A stretch of DNA of 38,272 nt, taken from JAJZMA01 sp021850405. GTDB lineage: Bacteria > Chloroflexota > Dormibacteria > Aeolococcales > Aeolococcaceae. Positions 1-7,931 of this stretch are shown here, piece after piece. Where the stretch lies: the NCBI GenBank assembly GCA_027365835.1, contig DAHXLU010000112.1, positions 1-38,272 on the forward strand, written 5' to 3'. Every line of letters begins with the position of its first letter. Position 1 is the first letter of the stretch. Both the position numbers and the translations under genes were made by a program. The notes under the pieces are model-generated. The model did not search any database and was not told where the DNA came from. It was given only the letters and a program-made list of their open reading frames with translations.

Positions 1-83
1 ATAGCTCCATGGCAGACTGTCCACTTTTCCCCAGGTTGTCAGTCCCTTCCCCCCGGACCCCCTATCCCGTTTTCTACTGCTGT

Positions 84-131
84 CTACCGACACTTTCACT
101 GAACAGTTAGCTACCGACAGAATCACTGAAC
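84..131. repeat. Two imperfect direct repeats, 27-bp period
   Basis: CTACCGACA-nnn-TCACTGAAC occurs at 84-104 and again at 111-131, differing only in the three central bases. Spaced repeats of this kind occur at the ends of IS21-family elements, so this may be the remnant of an IS end. That is inference: no istA/istB gene is present and the element would lie outside the window or be gone. Iterons or a regulatory site are alternatives. Confidence 0.4.
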
Positions 132-291
132 TACCACAACAATCACAGGGGTCAATCAGGGCTGTCTGTAATTGCTGTGTGGGTTGGATGGCCCATTTGT
201 TGAATGACCCATTGGTCCGCTTTGTTGTGGAACCCCTCTGGCTGTCCGCTCTGTCGGCATGATGTCTGTGTCGGCGTGACAGCATACCGTC

Positions 292-1071
292 ATGCCTGAA
301 ACACGTACCCCGGCCGAGATGACGCGAGATGCCCGATGGGTCGGAGTGCTTTTGTACCTGCTGGATGAGGAACCTCCGTTCTCACCCTTCCGGCCGTCGG
401 ACACGCACGGATGGGTGTCCCACCTCTCCATCCAGGTTAATGCGAACGGGTTGACGCAAATGGAGGCCAGCGAAGTGTCAGAATTCGTTGCCGCACATTC
501 GCACCTGCTCGAGGAAAACCGTACCAGACAAATTCCGGAAGTCCGCATCTCTCCCGGGGCTGCCGACGCTGCACGCGCGACTGTTGCGCGATTGCGCAAC
601 ACCTTCCCTTCGGCCGTCGTGTTCGAACGCGCCCGCATGGGCAACTTTCCTCATGCCTACCTCATCCTGGCCGAGGAATCTCTTCGGCGGGCGTTTGATC
701 CTGACACTGACAAAGTAACTGCGAGGTTGTTTGCCGGATCTGCCACCAACAGAGCACTTGCCGCGGGGGGCATGGTGCGGCCGCTTGCGGTTGGTGTTCC
801 TGCCACATGGAACGACATCCACTACGCGATGATCCGTCTCCTGGCAGACATACGCAAGAAGATGCTCAATGGCGACCGCATTGATGACGCCAGCACACGA
901 CGCAGCTTGGACCTGGTAGCACGCAAACTGATCGAAACACGTGACAACGATGGACTCGCATACCTCAGGCAACGACTCGCAGGGACAGTACTGGAGGGCG
1001 CGAGCACCAAAGCGATCAGTGCACACAACCCTCTTGTATTTGATTCCCCGTCACGCTCCGGACTGAACTAG
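292..1071 (+). CDS. Unrecognised 259-residue protein
   Basis: This open frame has codon use like the other real genes in the window and a soluble, mixed-charge composition. There is no signal peptide or membrane segment. The start is the ATG at 292; no convincing Shine-Dalgarno sequence precedes it. The N-terminal third is rich in aromatic and acidic residues (around WVGVLLYLLDEE). The C-terminal third, about residues 180-235, is Arg/Lys/Asp-rich and probably helical. I recognise no domain. It stands alone: repeats lie upstream and about 480 bp with no clear gene follow. It could be cargo of the mobile element suggested by the repeats at 84-131, but nothing in the protein shows this. The frames on the opposite strand over this region look like shadows. 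Confidence 0.65.
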   Translation: MPETRTPAEMTRDARWVGVLLYLLDEEPPFSPFRPSDTHGWVSHLSIQVNANGLTQMEASEVSEFVAAHSHLLEENRTRQIPEVRISPGAADAARATVARLRNTFPSAVVFERARMGNFPHAYLILAEESLRRAFDPDTDKVTARLFAGSATNRALAAGGMVRPLAVGVPATWNDIHYAMIRLLADIRKKMLNGDRIDDASTRRSLDLVARKLIETRDNDGLAYLRQRLAGTVLEGASTKAISAHNPLVFDSPSRSGLN

Positions 1072-1552
1072 GATCCTCTGGCTCCACCATCGATTGGTCG
1101 TAGCGCCATATCCATCTGTATACACGAGGGGCCTCTACATGGAGCTGGCAGGTACTGGCCCGATGGCAAAAAGCAACACTGACCAGCCTGCGAACTGAAG
1201 AGACGCACGCTCCTGTCTGAACGTTGCGGGCAACAAATGCTATTGAATGAGTCAACGGTTGAGATACTCCCACACGCACCAGCACCAGCACCAGCAACAT
1301 CAAAACTGAATGACCAAGGCCACCTGTGAGGTGGGTTGCCGCGGCCATGCTCCGATCTGCAAGCCAGAGCAAGGGCTCTCAGTGCAGGATGAGGCTGCGC
1401 GCACTGGTTCGAACCTTTGACCACGCTTTCTCATTCTCAAACAGGAGTGATGCGCGGAAGAAGGCAATCGACGCGTGGTGTAGCCCAGGATGTCATTTGG
1501 CCGCCACTCAATTTCAACGCGCACTGGGACAACCTCTCCCCCTGCAAAAAAA
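1072..1552. other. Intergenic stretch without a convincing gene
   Basis: Several overlapping frames exist on both strands but none has protein-like composition or a ribosome binding site. The only structure seen is a short CACCAG triplication near 1275-1292. GGTTCGAACC near 1406 resembles a tRNA T-loop, but no tRNA can be folded around it. Confidence 0.5.
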
Positions 1553-1783
1553 ATGGACAAAACTGTCCGTGTCGCGTCCGTTCGCAAGCGGGACATTGAG
1601 TACATGGAAAAGCAAAGACTGACGATCTTCCAGCTAGTGGCTGACAGCCTTGAGGCCAACTCGCTTCGCCGCTACGCAGCCCAGAAGAGCCTTGCGCCCG
1701 CAATCCGGGAAGGCTACCTTCGGGCAGATGCAGCGCTCCGACTCGAGGCCACCCTCCGGCTGCTGGGCCACCAGCAGGGATAG
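1553..1783 (+). CDS. Possible small basic protein, 76 residues
   Basis: Starting at the ATG at 1553, the frame gives a basic, probably helical protein (MDKTVRVASVRKRDIEYMEK at the N-terminus; Arg/Ala/Leu-rich to the end). The size and charge would fit a small DNA-binding or antitoxin-like protein, but no family is recognisable. An A-run precedes the ATG and there is no ribosome binding site. The frame is open further upstream to 1490, but that extension is Ser/Thr/Pro-rich and unlikely. The evidence is composition only, so it may be spurious. Confidence 0.33.
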   Translation: MDKTVRVASVRKRDIEYMEKQRLTIFQLVADSLEANSLRRYAAQKSLAPAIREGYLRADAALRLEATLRLLGHQQG

Positions 1784-1851
1784 TCCAGAAGAGAAAAAAA
1801 CCAGGGGACCACCCTGCAGCCGGGAGAGTAAACCGCGCTACTCAGGGAACT

Positions 1852-1880
1852 CTCGCCGCAAGTGGAGCGCTTGCGGCGAG
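1852..1880. repeat. Perfect 11-bp inverted repeat, 7-nt loop
   Basis: CTCGCCGCAAG at 1852-1862 and CTTGCGGCGAG at 1870-1880 are exact reverse complements around the loop TGGAGCG. The stem is GC-rich and would be stable in RNA. No T-run follows on either strand. It lies 68 bp after the small ORF and 79 bp before the secreted-protein gene, so it may insulate the latter from upstream transcription. Confidence 0.65.
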
Positions 1881-1946
1881 CCAAGGTACGACAGCTCTGT
1901 TGCCAGCCTGTGACCCCGCTGTGGAGACTATCCCGAGTGTCTCCGG

Positions 1947-1952
1947 GATAAT
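1947..1952 (+). promoter_or_regulatory. -10 element of a likely leaderless gene
   Basis: GATAAT (5 of 6 to TATAAT) lies only 6 nt before the GTG at 1959, and no Shine-Dalgarno sequence is present. A transcript starting the usual 6-8 nt after a -10 would begin at the start codon. No good -35 box is seen. Confidence 0.5.
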
Positions 1953-1958
1953 ATTCCT

Positions 1959-3923
1959 GTGATCACCCTGAGCCGTCGTGCCCTGTGCACCATAGGAAGC
2001 CTCGCTATTGCCCTGCTTGTCCTGGCAGCGCCGCTGTCGGTCCAGGCGGCCTCGAGCTGGGCCTATGTCACTGGAGTACCCAACGTCGCCAGCGCCAACA
2101 ACTTCCTCGAGGCGGTGTCGTGTGTTAGCTCCACCTTCTGCATGGCAGTTGGCTACGAAGGCTCAACCAATGTATCCCTGGCAGAGGAGTGGAACGGAAC
2201 CAGCTGGAGCAATGTCACCGGGACAGCCCTGACCGGCCAGCTCTGGGCCGTATCGTGCTCAAGCACCACCTTCTGCATGGCGGTTGGCTTCTCTGGCTCT
2301 TCATCAGGCCTTCCTGCAACTGCGGATGCTGCACTAGCAGAGGACTGGAACGGAAGCGCCTGGACCTCAGTCGCTCCAACGGGTCCATCCACGTCTGGCG
2401 AGGGGCTCTTTGGTGTCTCCTGCCTCTCATCCACCTTCTGCATGGCAGCCGGGTTCGAAAACTCGTCTGCCCATGGGACTGCCAACTACCAGACCTGGAC
2501 CCCTGAGTGGACCGGCTCCTGGGCCAACCTGACATCAACCGACATTTCAGGCTCCACCAACGACATACTGGTGGGCATCTCATGTACCGCCACCACCTTC
2601 TGCATGACTGATGGCTACTACAGCTCCTCCGAGGTGGGGATGGCAGAGGAATGGACTACTTCCTGGGGGGCAGCAGTCGCCATGACGGCAGGATCCGGAT
2701 GGGGAAGCAGCCAGCTCACCACCAGCATCTCCTGTGTGTCAACCACCTTCTGCATGGCGGGTGGGTACCACGACATAAGCAGCGGCAGCTCCACGCTTCA
2801 GAACACGATCTATGAATGGACCGGCTCCTGGGGAGCGCCGATGACGGTACCAGATGGCGGCAGCAGCGTCAACAACTATGTCGAAGGAGTCTCATGCACC
2901 TCCACCACAGACTGCCAGGCCTCAGGCGAATACCAGAATGGAACCCCGTACCAGAGCACCATCCTCACCTATAGCGGCTCCAGCTGGACCCTCGACACCA
3001 GCACCACTCTGGACTCATCCACCTCCCAGACCAACGAGCCCCAGGGGATCTCGTGCCCTGTGAGCTCGTCTGGCAACTTCTGCATCTCAGCTGGTTACTA
3101 CAACAACGGCACCTACGACCAGACCCAGATCCTGCAGTACGGAACCCCAACCCTGCTTGCAACCACCACGACACTTACCTCCTCTGCCAGCCCTGCTACC
3201 ATGCCCACGCTCACTGCGGTTGTGTCTGGTGGGAGCGGCAATCCTACCCCCACCGGCACGGTGACATTTACCAATGTCACCAGCGGTACAACCCTCTGCA
3301 GTGCTGTTACCATCGCGCAGGGCAGCCTCCCCAGTTACGAAGCTGCCGCTACGTGTACTTCAACACTCCCCACTACAGGCGGCCCTTTCACGCTGGAAGC
3401 TGTCTACAGCGGCAACACCACATATGCAACGAGCACTTCAGCCACGATAAGCCAGGCAACCAACGCCTGCAGTGCTGGCTCACTTTCCCTTACCAGCCCA
3501 ACCACAGTCACAGTACCCGCCCCTACGCTAAATGGGCTAAACCAGTCTGCATCAGGCTCGCTCGTGCTTACGCCAAGTGACATGACTGGCACTGGCGCTG
3601 GCTGGAACATCACACTTACGTCCACAACATTTACAACTGGAACCCATACCCTCCCCACGACCGCAACGACCGTTACTGGTGCCTCTGCTGCTGCTGCAAG
3701 CGGAAACTGCGTACTCCCATCCAACTCAGTAAGCTACACCACCCCGATAGCTGTTCCGGCTGGCTCAACAGCACCAGCAGCAGTCACCATCTACAACTCA
3801 GCAGCAAGCACCGGGGAAGGGCCCGCCAGCGTCACCATCGACTTTACGACCGCGATCCCAGCCAATTCCTATGCCCAGCCCTACAACTCTACCTGGACCT
3901 TCACCATTGTCTCGGGACCGTGA
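1959..3923 (+). CDS. Secreted protein: seven Cys-pair repeats plus Ig-like domain
   Basis: The protein has 654 residues with a signal peptide (basic LSRRAL, hydrophobic core about residues 12-24, likely cleavage after VQA near residue 30). Residues about 50-390 carry seven repeats of the type SC(V)SSTFCMAVGY, each followed by an E(E/D)W-N-G-x-x-W-type strand, with roughly 45-60 residues between them. Seven such repeats fit a seven-bladed beta-propeller with one Cys pair per blade. From about residue 395 a bacterial Ig-like module follows (TPTGTVTF, then YSGNTTYATS), and then a Thr/Ser-rich C-terminal beta domain. There is no membrane anchor at the end, so it is probably released or bound non-covalently. 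The GTG start is chosen because the signal peptide begins there. A second protein with the same repeats is encoded at 13832-15100. Ligand and function are unknown; surface adhesion or scaffolding is inference. Confidence 0.85.
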   Translation: MITLSRRALCTIGSLAIALLVLAAPLSVQAASSWAYVTGVPNVASANNFLEAVSCVSSTFCMAVGYEGSTNVSLAEEWNGTSWSNVTGTALTGQLWAVSCSSTTFCMAVGFSGSSSGLPATADAALAEDWNGSAWTSVAPTGPSTSGEGLFGVSCLSSTFCMAAGFENSSAHGTANYQTWTPEWTGSWANLTSTDISGSTNDILVGISCTATTFCMTDGYYSSSEVGMAEEWTTSWGAAVAMTAGSGWGSSQLTTSISCVSTTFCMAGGYHDISSGSSTLQNTIYEWTGSWGAPMTVPDGGSSVNNYVEGVSCTSTTDCQASGEYQNGTPYQSTILTYSGSSWTLDTSTTLDSSTSQTNEPQGISCPVSSSGNFCISAGYYNNGTYDQTQILQYGTPTLLATTTTLTSSASPATMPTLTAVVSGGSGNPTPTGTVTFTNVTSGTTLCSAVTIAQGSLPSYEAAATCTSTLPTTGGPFTLEAVYSGNTTYATSTSATISQATNACSAGSLSLTSPTTVTVPAPTLNGLNQSASGSLVLTPSDMTGTGAGWNITLTSTTFTTGTHTLPTTATTVTGASAAAASGNCVLPSNSVSYTTPIAVPAGSTAPAAVTIYNSAASTGEGPASVTIDFTTAIPANSYAQPYNSTWTFTIVSGP

Positions 3924-3941
3924 TCGCTCCCAGTGATCTGG

Positions 3942-3969
3942 CTAGCCACGCCCCCAGGGGCGTGGCTAG
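3942..3969. terminator. Strong 13-bp hairpin after the secreted-protein gene
   Basis: CTAGCCACGCCCC at 3942-3954 pairs perfectly with GGGGCGTGGCTAG at 3957-3969; in practice the innermost pairs would open to form a 4-6 nt loop. It starts 19 bp after the stop codon at 3923. An A-run, not a T-run, follows on the plus strand, so it is not a textbook intrinsic terminator in that direction. Its position still suggests transcript end formation or stabilisation. Confidence 0.5.
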
Positions 3970-3988
3970 AAAAAACCGTACCACAGGA

Positions 3989-3994
3989 TATAAT
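3989..3994 (+). promoter_or_regulatory. Consensus -10 box TATAAT upstream of the aldo/keto reductase
   Basis: A perfect TATAAT sits in an unusually A+T-rich stretch (about 3970-4035) just after the hairpin at 3942-3969. A transcript from here would have a leader of about 105 nt before the ATG at 4104. No clear TTGACA is seen 17 bp upstream. Confidence 0.5.
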
Positions 3995-4103
3995 AAAAGA
4001 TGTATAAAGGGTATAACCTATTGGTCATCTTCCTGATATTCTCAGGCAAGTGGGCTGCTGCAGCATCCACCAACCACATACTCAAAATCAAGAGAAGAAT
4101 ACG

Positions 4104-4979
4104 ATGACTGACAAGACTGGCCCGGAAACAGCAACCCTCCCGACAACATTTGAACTGGGCTCCCTTTCCATCCGCCGGCTCGGGTTTGGCTCCATGCAGC
4201 TTACAGGACCTGGTGTCTGGGGGCCACCAAAAGACCGGGATGCCGCGCTCCTGGTTCTAAAACGCGCAGTTGAGCTTGGAGTGACCCTTATTGACACCGC
4301 AGATTCCTACGGCCCCTATGTGGCTGAAGAGCTGATTGCAGAAGCGCTGTACCCCTATCCCAAAAACCTGGTCATTGCTACCAAGGCAGGGCTGGCGCGA
4401 ACCGGCCCGGATGAGTGGCATCCGCTGGGGCGGCCCGAATATCTGCGCCAGGAATGCGAGATGAGCTTGCGACGGCTGCGACTGGAGACCATCGACCTGT
4501 TCCAGCTTCACCGTGTAGACCCATCTGTGCCACTGGCAGAGCAGATAGGGGAACTGGCCGCACTCCAGAAGGAAGGAAAGATCCGGCACATCGGGCTGTC
4601 TGAGGTAAGCGTCAGCCAGATCCAGGAGGCGCGCAGGATGGTCGAGATAGTGAGCGTCCAGAACCTGTACAACGTAATGATCCGGCGCTCCGAGCCTGTG
4701 CTGGAATACTGCGAGGAAGAAGGAATCGCATTTCTTCCATGGTTCCCCATTGCAACCGGCGCCCTGGCATCCGAGGGCAGTCCCCTTGCCCGACTGTCAA
4801 CCCAGCTGAACGCAACCCCTGCCCAGGTTGCACTGGCGTGGCTGCTCTCCCGCTCGCCAGTACTGGTGCCCATTCCTGGAACTTCGTCCGTCGAGCACCT
4901 GGAAGAGAACATGAAAGCAGAAGCGCTGGAACTTTCAGAGGCAGAGTATGCGCAGATTTCCCAGATGGGAGTGGAGTAG
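4104..4979 (+). CDS. Aldo/keto reductase
   Basis: This 291-residue protein should be a cytosolic NADPH-dependent oxidoreductase of the (beta/alpha)8 AKR superfamily, reducing aldehydes or ketones. The N-terminal part has GFGSMQLTGPGVWGPP, followed by LIDTADSYG with the catalytic Asp and Tyr, VIATKAG with the catalytic Lys, and LFQLHRVD with the His: the full AKR tetrad. The LTGPG-WGPP segment is typical of AKR13-type bacterial enzymes. The C-terminal PIPGTSSVEHLEENM supplies the nucleotide-phosphate-binding loop. I chose ATG 4104 because the homologous region begins soon after; the frame is open to 4050 but that extension is not protein-like. A weak AGAAG lies ahead of the start. The gene converges on etfA with 26 bp between. 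The substrate cannot be told from sequence. Confidence 0.93.
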   Translation: MTDKTGPETATLPTTFELGSLSIRRLGFGSMQLTGPGVWGPPKDRDAALLVLKRAVELGVTLIDTADSYGPYVAEELIAEALYPYPKNLVIATKAGLARTGPDEWHPLGRPEYLRQECEMSLRRLRLETIDLFQLHRVDPSVPLAEQIGELAALQKEGKIRHIGLSEVSVSQIQEARRMVEIVSVQNLYNVMIRRSEPVLEYCEEEGIAFLPWFPIATGALASEGSPLARLSTQLNATPAQVALAWLLSRSPVLVPIPGTSSVEHLEENMKAEALELSEAEYAQISQMGVE

Positions 4980-5005
4980 CCATGCTCAAACTGGGTGGAA
5001 CCGGG

Positions 5006-5980
5006 CTAGCCCTGCTGCTGTCTTGCCTTTATCTCTTCGATCACTTTTGGTAGCACAGTCAGGCAGTCGCCAACCACGCCAAGATCGGCGAGCTTGAAGA
5101 TGGGTGCATCCTGGTCCCGGTTGATAGCGATGATGTTCTTTGCCCCTTTCATGCCTACGGTGTGCTGCATGGCACCAGATATCCCACAGGCAATGTAAAC
5201 AGTTGGCTTGACTGTCTTGCCGGTCTGGCCGACCTGCATGGAGTAAGGCACCCATCCAGCGTCAACCACAGCCCGGCTGGCTCCAACACTCCCATGGGTA
5301 AGGCGGGCAAGCTCGGTCAACAGGGCAAAATTGCTCGCGTCCCCAAGCCCGCGGCCGCCACTCACTACAACCGGTGCCTCCTCGAGGCCCGGCCCGGTGC
5401 TAGTCTCAGAGTGACTCTCAATGATCCTTGCGCTATCCTGCACACCAGTTGGAGGCTCCAGGCGCGAAACTGCAACGTCCCCCTCATGTGCAGCCACCTC
5501 AAACGATTTGGGGCGCACCAGGAAGATGCCCGGAGAAGATGAGGTAAATCCGGACTCAACAATCTGGGTAGCGCCAAAAATGGTGTTTAGCGCAACCAGC
5601 CGGTCGTCCTTGTCCATAAGGTCAATCACATTGGCTATCACACCCAGTCGGGCGCGAACCGCAAGTCGTCCTGCCACGTCCCTGCCGGTATAAGTCGCGC
5701 CGATCAGGATCGCTCTCGGCGAAACGGCGCCCACGAGGGATGCCATCGCCGCAGCAGCAAAGGGCCCGATGAGCCTGTCTGCTACAGGATGTTCGGCCAG
5801 ATGCACGGCACTTGCCCCGGCACTGGCAAACGCCTTGTCCACCCCCTCAGTACCGCTCCCATAGGCCAGCACGACCACTGCATCAGAGAGTCTGCGCGCC
5901 TGGGACGCAAGTTCGAGAGAAACCGGAGCGGCCCTGCCGTCCTCCACCTCACCAAATACCAGGATCGGACCAGCGTTCAT
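5006..5980 (-). CDS. etfA: Electron transfer flavoprotein, alpha subunit
   Basis: The protein has 324 residues, the usual length for EtfA. It binds the FAD of the EtfAB heterodimer, which carries electrons from acyl-CoA and other flavin dehydrogenases to the quinone pool, or takes part in bifurcation. The C-terminal FAD domain is clear: VVVSGGRGLG, then GASRAVVDAGWVP, QVGQTGKTVKP, YIACGISGAMQHTVGM and IIAINRDQDAPIF in the canonical order, ending with a leucine-rich helix. The N-terminal half is the more variable alpha/beta domain. It starts 2 nt after the etfB stop, so the two are translated from one mRNA, beta first. No acyl-CoA dehydrogenase or ETF:quinone oxidoreductase gene lies in the window. 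Confidence 0.96.
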   Translation of the reverse strand: MNAGPILVFGEVEDGRAAPVSLELASQARRLSDAVVVLAYGSGTEGVDKAFASAGASAVHLAEHPVADRLIGPFAAAAMASLVGAVSPRAILIGATYTGRDVAGRLAVRARLGVIANVIDLMDKDDRLVALNTIFGATQIVESGFTSSSPGIFLVRPKSFEVAAHEGDVAVSRLEPPTGVQDSARIIESHSETSTGPGLEEAPVVVSGGRGLGDASNFALLTELARLTHGSVGASRAVVDAGWVPYSMQVGQTGKTVKPTVYIACGISGAMQHTVGMKGAKNIIAINRDQDAPIFKLADLGVVGDCLTVLPKVIEEIKARQQQG

Positions 5981-5982
5981 AT

Positions 5983-6756
5983 CTAGATCACCTTCAGTTG
6001 AGCAAGAAACTCTACAATGCGCCCTGCCGCGGTTCCATCATCCGAAATAAGCTCGCCAGCCTGCTTTTCCGGGGCTGCGACCACAGAAAATACGCGCTGG
6101 GAGCTGGCCACCGCCTCTCCGTCCAGCCCCAGGTCAGCAAGCGACCAGTGCTCAAGCGGCTTGGATTTTGCACCCATGATCCCCTTCAGGGATGGATATC
6201 TGGGCTGGTTTGCTCCAGCAGTTACGCTGACGACCACCGGCAACGGAGCAGTGACTATCTGGTAGCCGGTGTCTGTCTGCCGGTGTATGGTTATGCCCTC
6301 CCCGCCTGTCTCCACGGACTTGGCAAATGTAAGGGAGCTGGAACCAAGCAGCTCTGCCAGGGCCTGCGGCACCACCCCAGTGTAGCCGTCGGTCGACTCC
6401 GTACCGGTAATGACCACGTCGGTGCCGCCGCTCTTGCGAATCGCTGCTGCAAGCACGCGCGCCGTTACAAGGGCTGCGGCTCCTTTGAGAGCATCATCTG
6501 TAACCAGGATCGCCTTGTGCACCCCCATGGAGAGCGCCTTGCGCAGCGCCTCGTCAGCACGGGCAGGACCCATGGACACGGCAGTTACCTCCCCGCCAGT
6601 AGCCTCGGCCAGTTTCAGCGCTGCCTCCACGGCGTACTCATCCCCTGGATCCAGCACTGCGTTCACATCTGCCCGGCGTAGTCGCCAGGAATCGGGAAGC
6701 AACTCGCCAGGAATACTCTGGTCAGGGATCTGCTTGACGCATACTGTGATATTCAC
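5983..6756 (-). CDS. etfB: Electron transfer flavoprotein, beta subunit
   Basis: The protein has 257 residues, normal for EtfB. It opens with MNITVCVKQIPDQ and continues with VLDPGDEYAVEAALKL, VTAVSMGPARADEALRKAL, the ETF-beta nucleotide-binding region VITGTESTDGYTGVVPQALAELLG, and a C-terminal arm with PRYPSLKGIMGAKSKP, the strongly conserved EtfB loop contacting partner dehydrogenases. The start is the GTG at 6756, supported by a good GGAGGA Shine-Dalgarno sequence just upstream. It is the first gene of the etfB-etfA operon and is divergent from the cyclophilin gene, with 280 bp between that must hold both promoters. Confidence 0.96.
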   Translation of the reverse strand: MNITVCVKQIPDQSIPGELLPDSWRLRRADVNAVLDPGDEYAVEAALKLAEATGGEVTAVSMGPARADEALRKALSMGVHKAILVTDDALKGAAALVTARVLAAAIRKSGGTDVVITGTESTDGYTGVVPQALAELLGSSSLTFAKSVETGGEGITIHRQTDTGYQIVTAPLPVVVSVTAGANQPRYPSLKGIMGAKSKPLEHWSLADLGLDGEAVASSQRVFSVVAAPEKQAGELISDDGTAAGRIVEFLAQLKVI

Positions 6757-7036
6757 CTGCTCTCCTCCGCTACCTGCTACAAGAATGTGGGCCAGCTACT
6801 TTGGGAAAAACCACCAAAACGTTACTGGCCAGCCCAGCTACCCACATGTAAAACCGTCATTGATGTGCCCTTTCGTTACCGTTCCGGCAGGTGGTCAACC
6901 ACCAGAAAGGGCCCTGGGGTGCATAAGCCACCAGCCGTAGGTAACTCTACAACCTTTGGAAAGCGGCAGACCGGAATGCCACCCCCGCAGTGCCAAAGCG
7001 AGCAGAGCGGGTGCAGAGACTATTACACTCTTGCGG

Positions 7037-7519
7037 ATGAGAAAGTCATACCGGCACTACGAAGAGGTAATCGATCCTTCCAAAAAGTACGAAGCGACCA
7101 TAAGTACCCCAAAGGGAGAGATCGTGCTCATGCTGGATCCAGATCTTGCACCCAAGGCAGTGAACAACTTTGTCTTTCTGGCAAACGACGGCTACTATGA
7201 CGGCCTTACGTTTCACCGGGTGGTGGACAACTTCATCATCCAGGCGGGATGCCCGGACGGAAACGGCCGGGGGGGGCCTGGCTACCAGTTCGAGGATGAG
7301 CCGATAAAGGGAGAATACATTCTAGGCTCGGTCGCAATGGCCAACGCGGGTCCAAATACAAATGGATCCCAGTTCTTCATCTCCATAAGTGACAACCGGC
7401 AGAGGCTGGGTAGGCAGTACACCCTCTTTGGTCAGGTAATAAAGGGACTGGAAGTGGCCCAGCAGATTAGACCAGGGGACGTGATGGACAAAGTGTCAGT
7501 CCGGGCGGTAGAACGATAG
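7037..7519 (+). CDS. Peptidyl-prolyl cis-trans isomerase, cyclophilin type
   Basis: This 160-residue cytosolic cyclophilin catalyses cis-trans isomerisation of X-Pro bonds in folding proteins. The catalytic signature is present: LTFHRVVDNFIIQAGCPDG (active-site Arg, Phe and Gln), then GPGYQFEDE, the SVAMANAGPNTNGSQFFI motif and YTLFGQVIKGLEV. The single-domain length matches small bacterial PPIases and there is no signal peptide. I chose ATG 7037 (MRKSYRHYEE), giving a short N-terminal extension before the fold; the frame is open to 6956 but that part is not conserved-looking. TATTAC at 7021-7026 could be a -10 element 10 nt before the start. It is monocistronic, with an imperfect hairpin (7540-7569) downstream. 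Confidence 0.93.
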   Translation: MRKSYRHYEEVIDPSKKYEATISTPKGEIVLMLDPDLAPKAVNNFVFLANDGYYDGLTFHRVVDNFIIQAGCPDGNGRGGPGYQFEDEPIKGEYILGSVAMANAGPNTNGSQFFISISDNRQRLGRQYTLFGQVIKGLEVAQQIRPGDVMDKVSVRAVER

Positions 7520-7931
7520 TCTTAGGGCAGACACGTATGTGGCCCCCCGTCTGCACCCCCGGGAGGCCACCTGTACCGCCAGGCGAAGAGCCCAATTCCC
7601 TTATGGGATCACCCAGCCGGCACTTATCACCATATCCCCCTGCTAGCCTAAACCCGGTCTTTTTTGTGTTCCATGTCAAGCACAATCCAGTGACGACGGT
7701 GTAAAACCGCGCTGTGGCACGAAGATGAGCACAGTAAGGGCGGTGGAGCTGCCGGATGGTTCCTCACCTGCGATTCCGCCACTGCTCCACGGCCCTGGAT
7801 GCTACCCATCTGTGGTTCAACCGCTTGCAGCCCCTTGCACCCCCACCAAAAAACCGTAAGCCCTGTATCCGGCCAAGGAGTTACCCTTGCGCCGTTTGCT
7901 GCGTCAGGGGCGAGTTTCCTGTGGATACGGG
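7520..7931. other. Intergenic region between cyclophilin and ART1
   Basis: An imperfect hairpin (TGGCCCCCCG at 7540-7549 with CGGGAGGCCA at 7560-7569, one mismatch) lies 20 bp after the cyclophilin stop and may act as a terminator. A small frame (44 codons from the ATG at 7725) has no ribosome binding site and is probably spurious. Nothing else is visible. Confidence 0.4.

Noticed and set aside
156..1026. Long minus-strand frames over the gene at 292-1071
   Set aside because: Cys/Arg/Ser-rich composition and no start signals; they are antisense shadows of the plus-strand gene.
1400..1420. GGTTCGAACC as a tRNA T-loop
   Set aside because: No acceptor, D or anticodon stem can be built around it on either strand.
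5812..6681. 289-codon plus-strand frame over etfB
   Set aside because: It is fully antisense to clearly conserved EtfB and has random composition.
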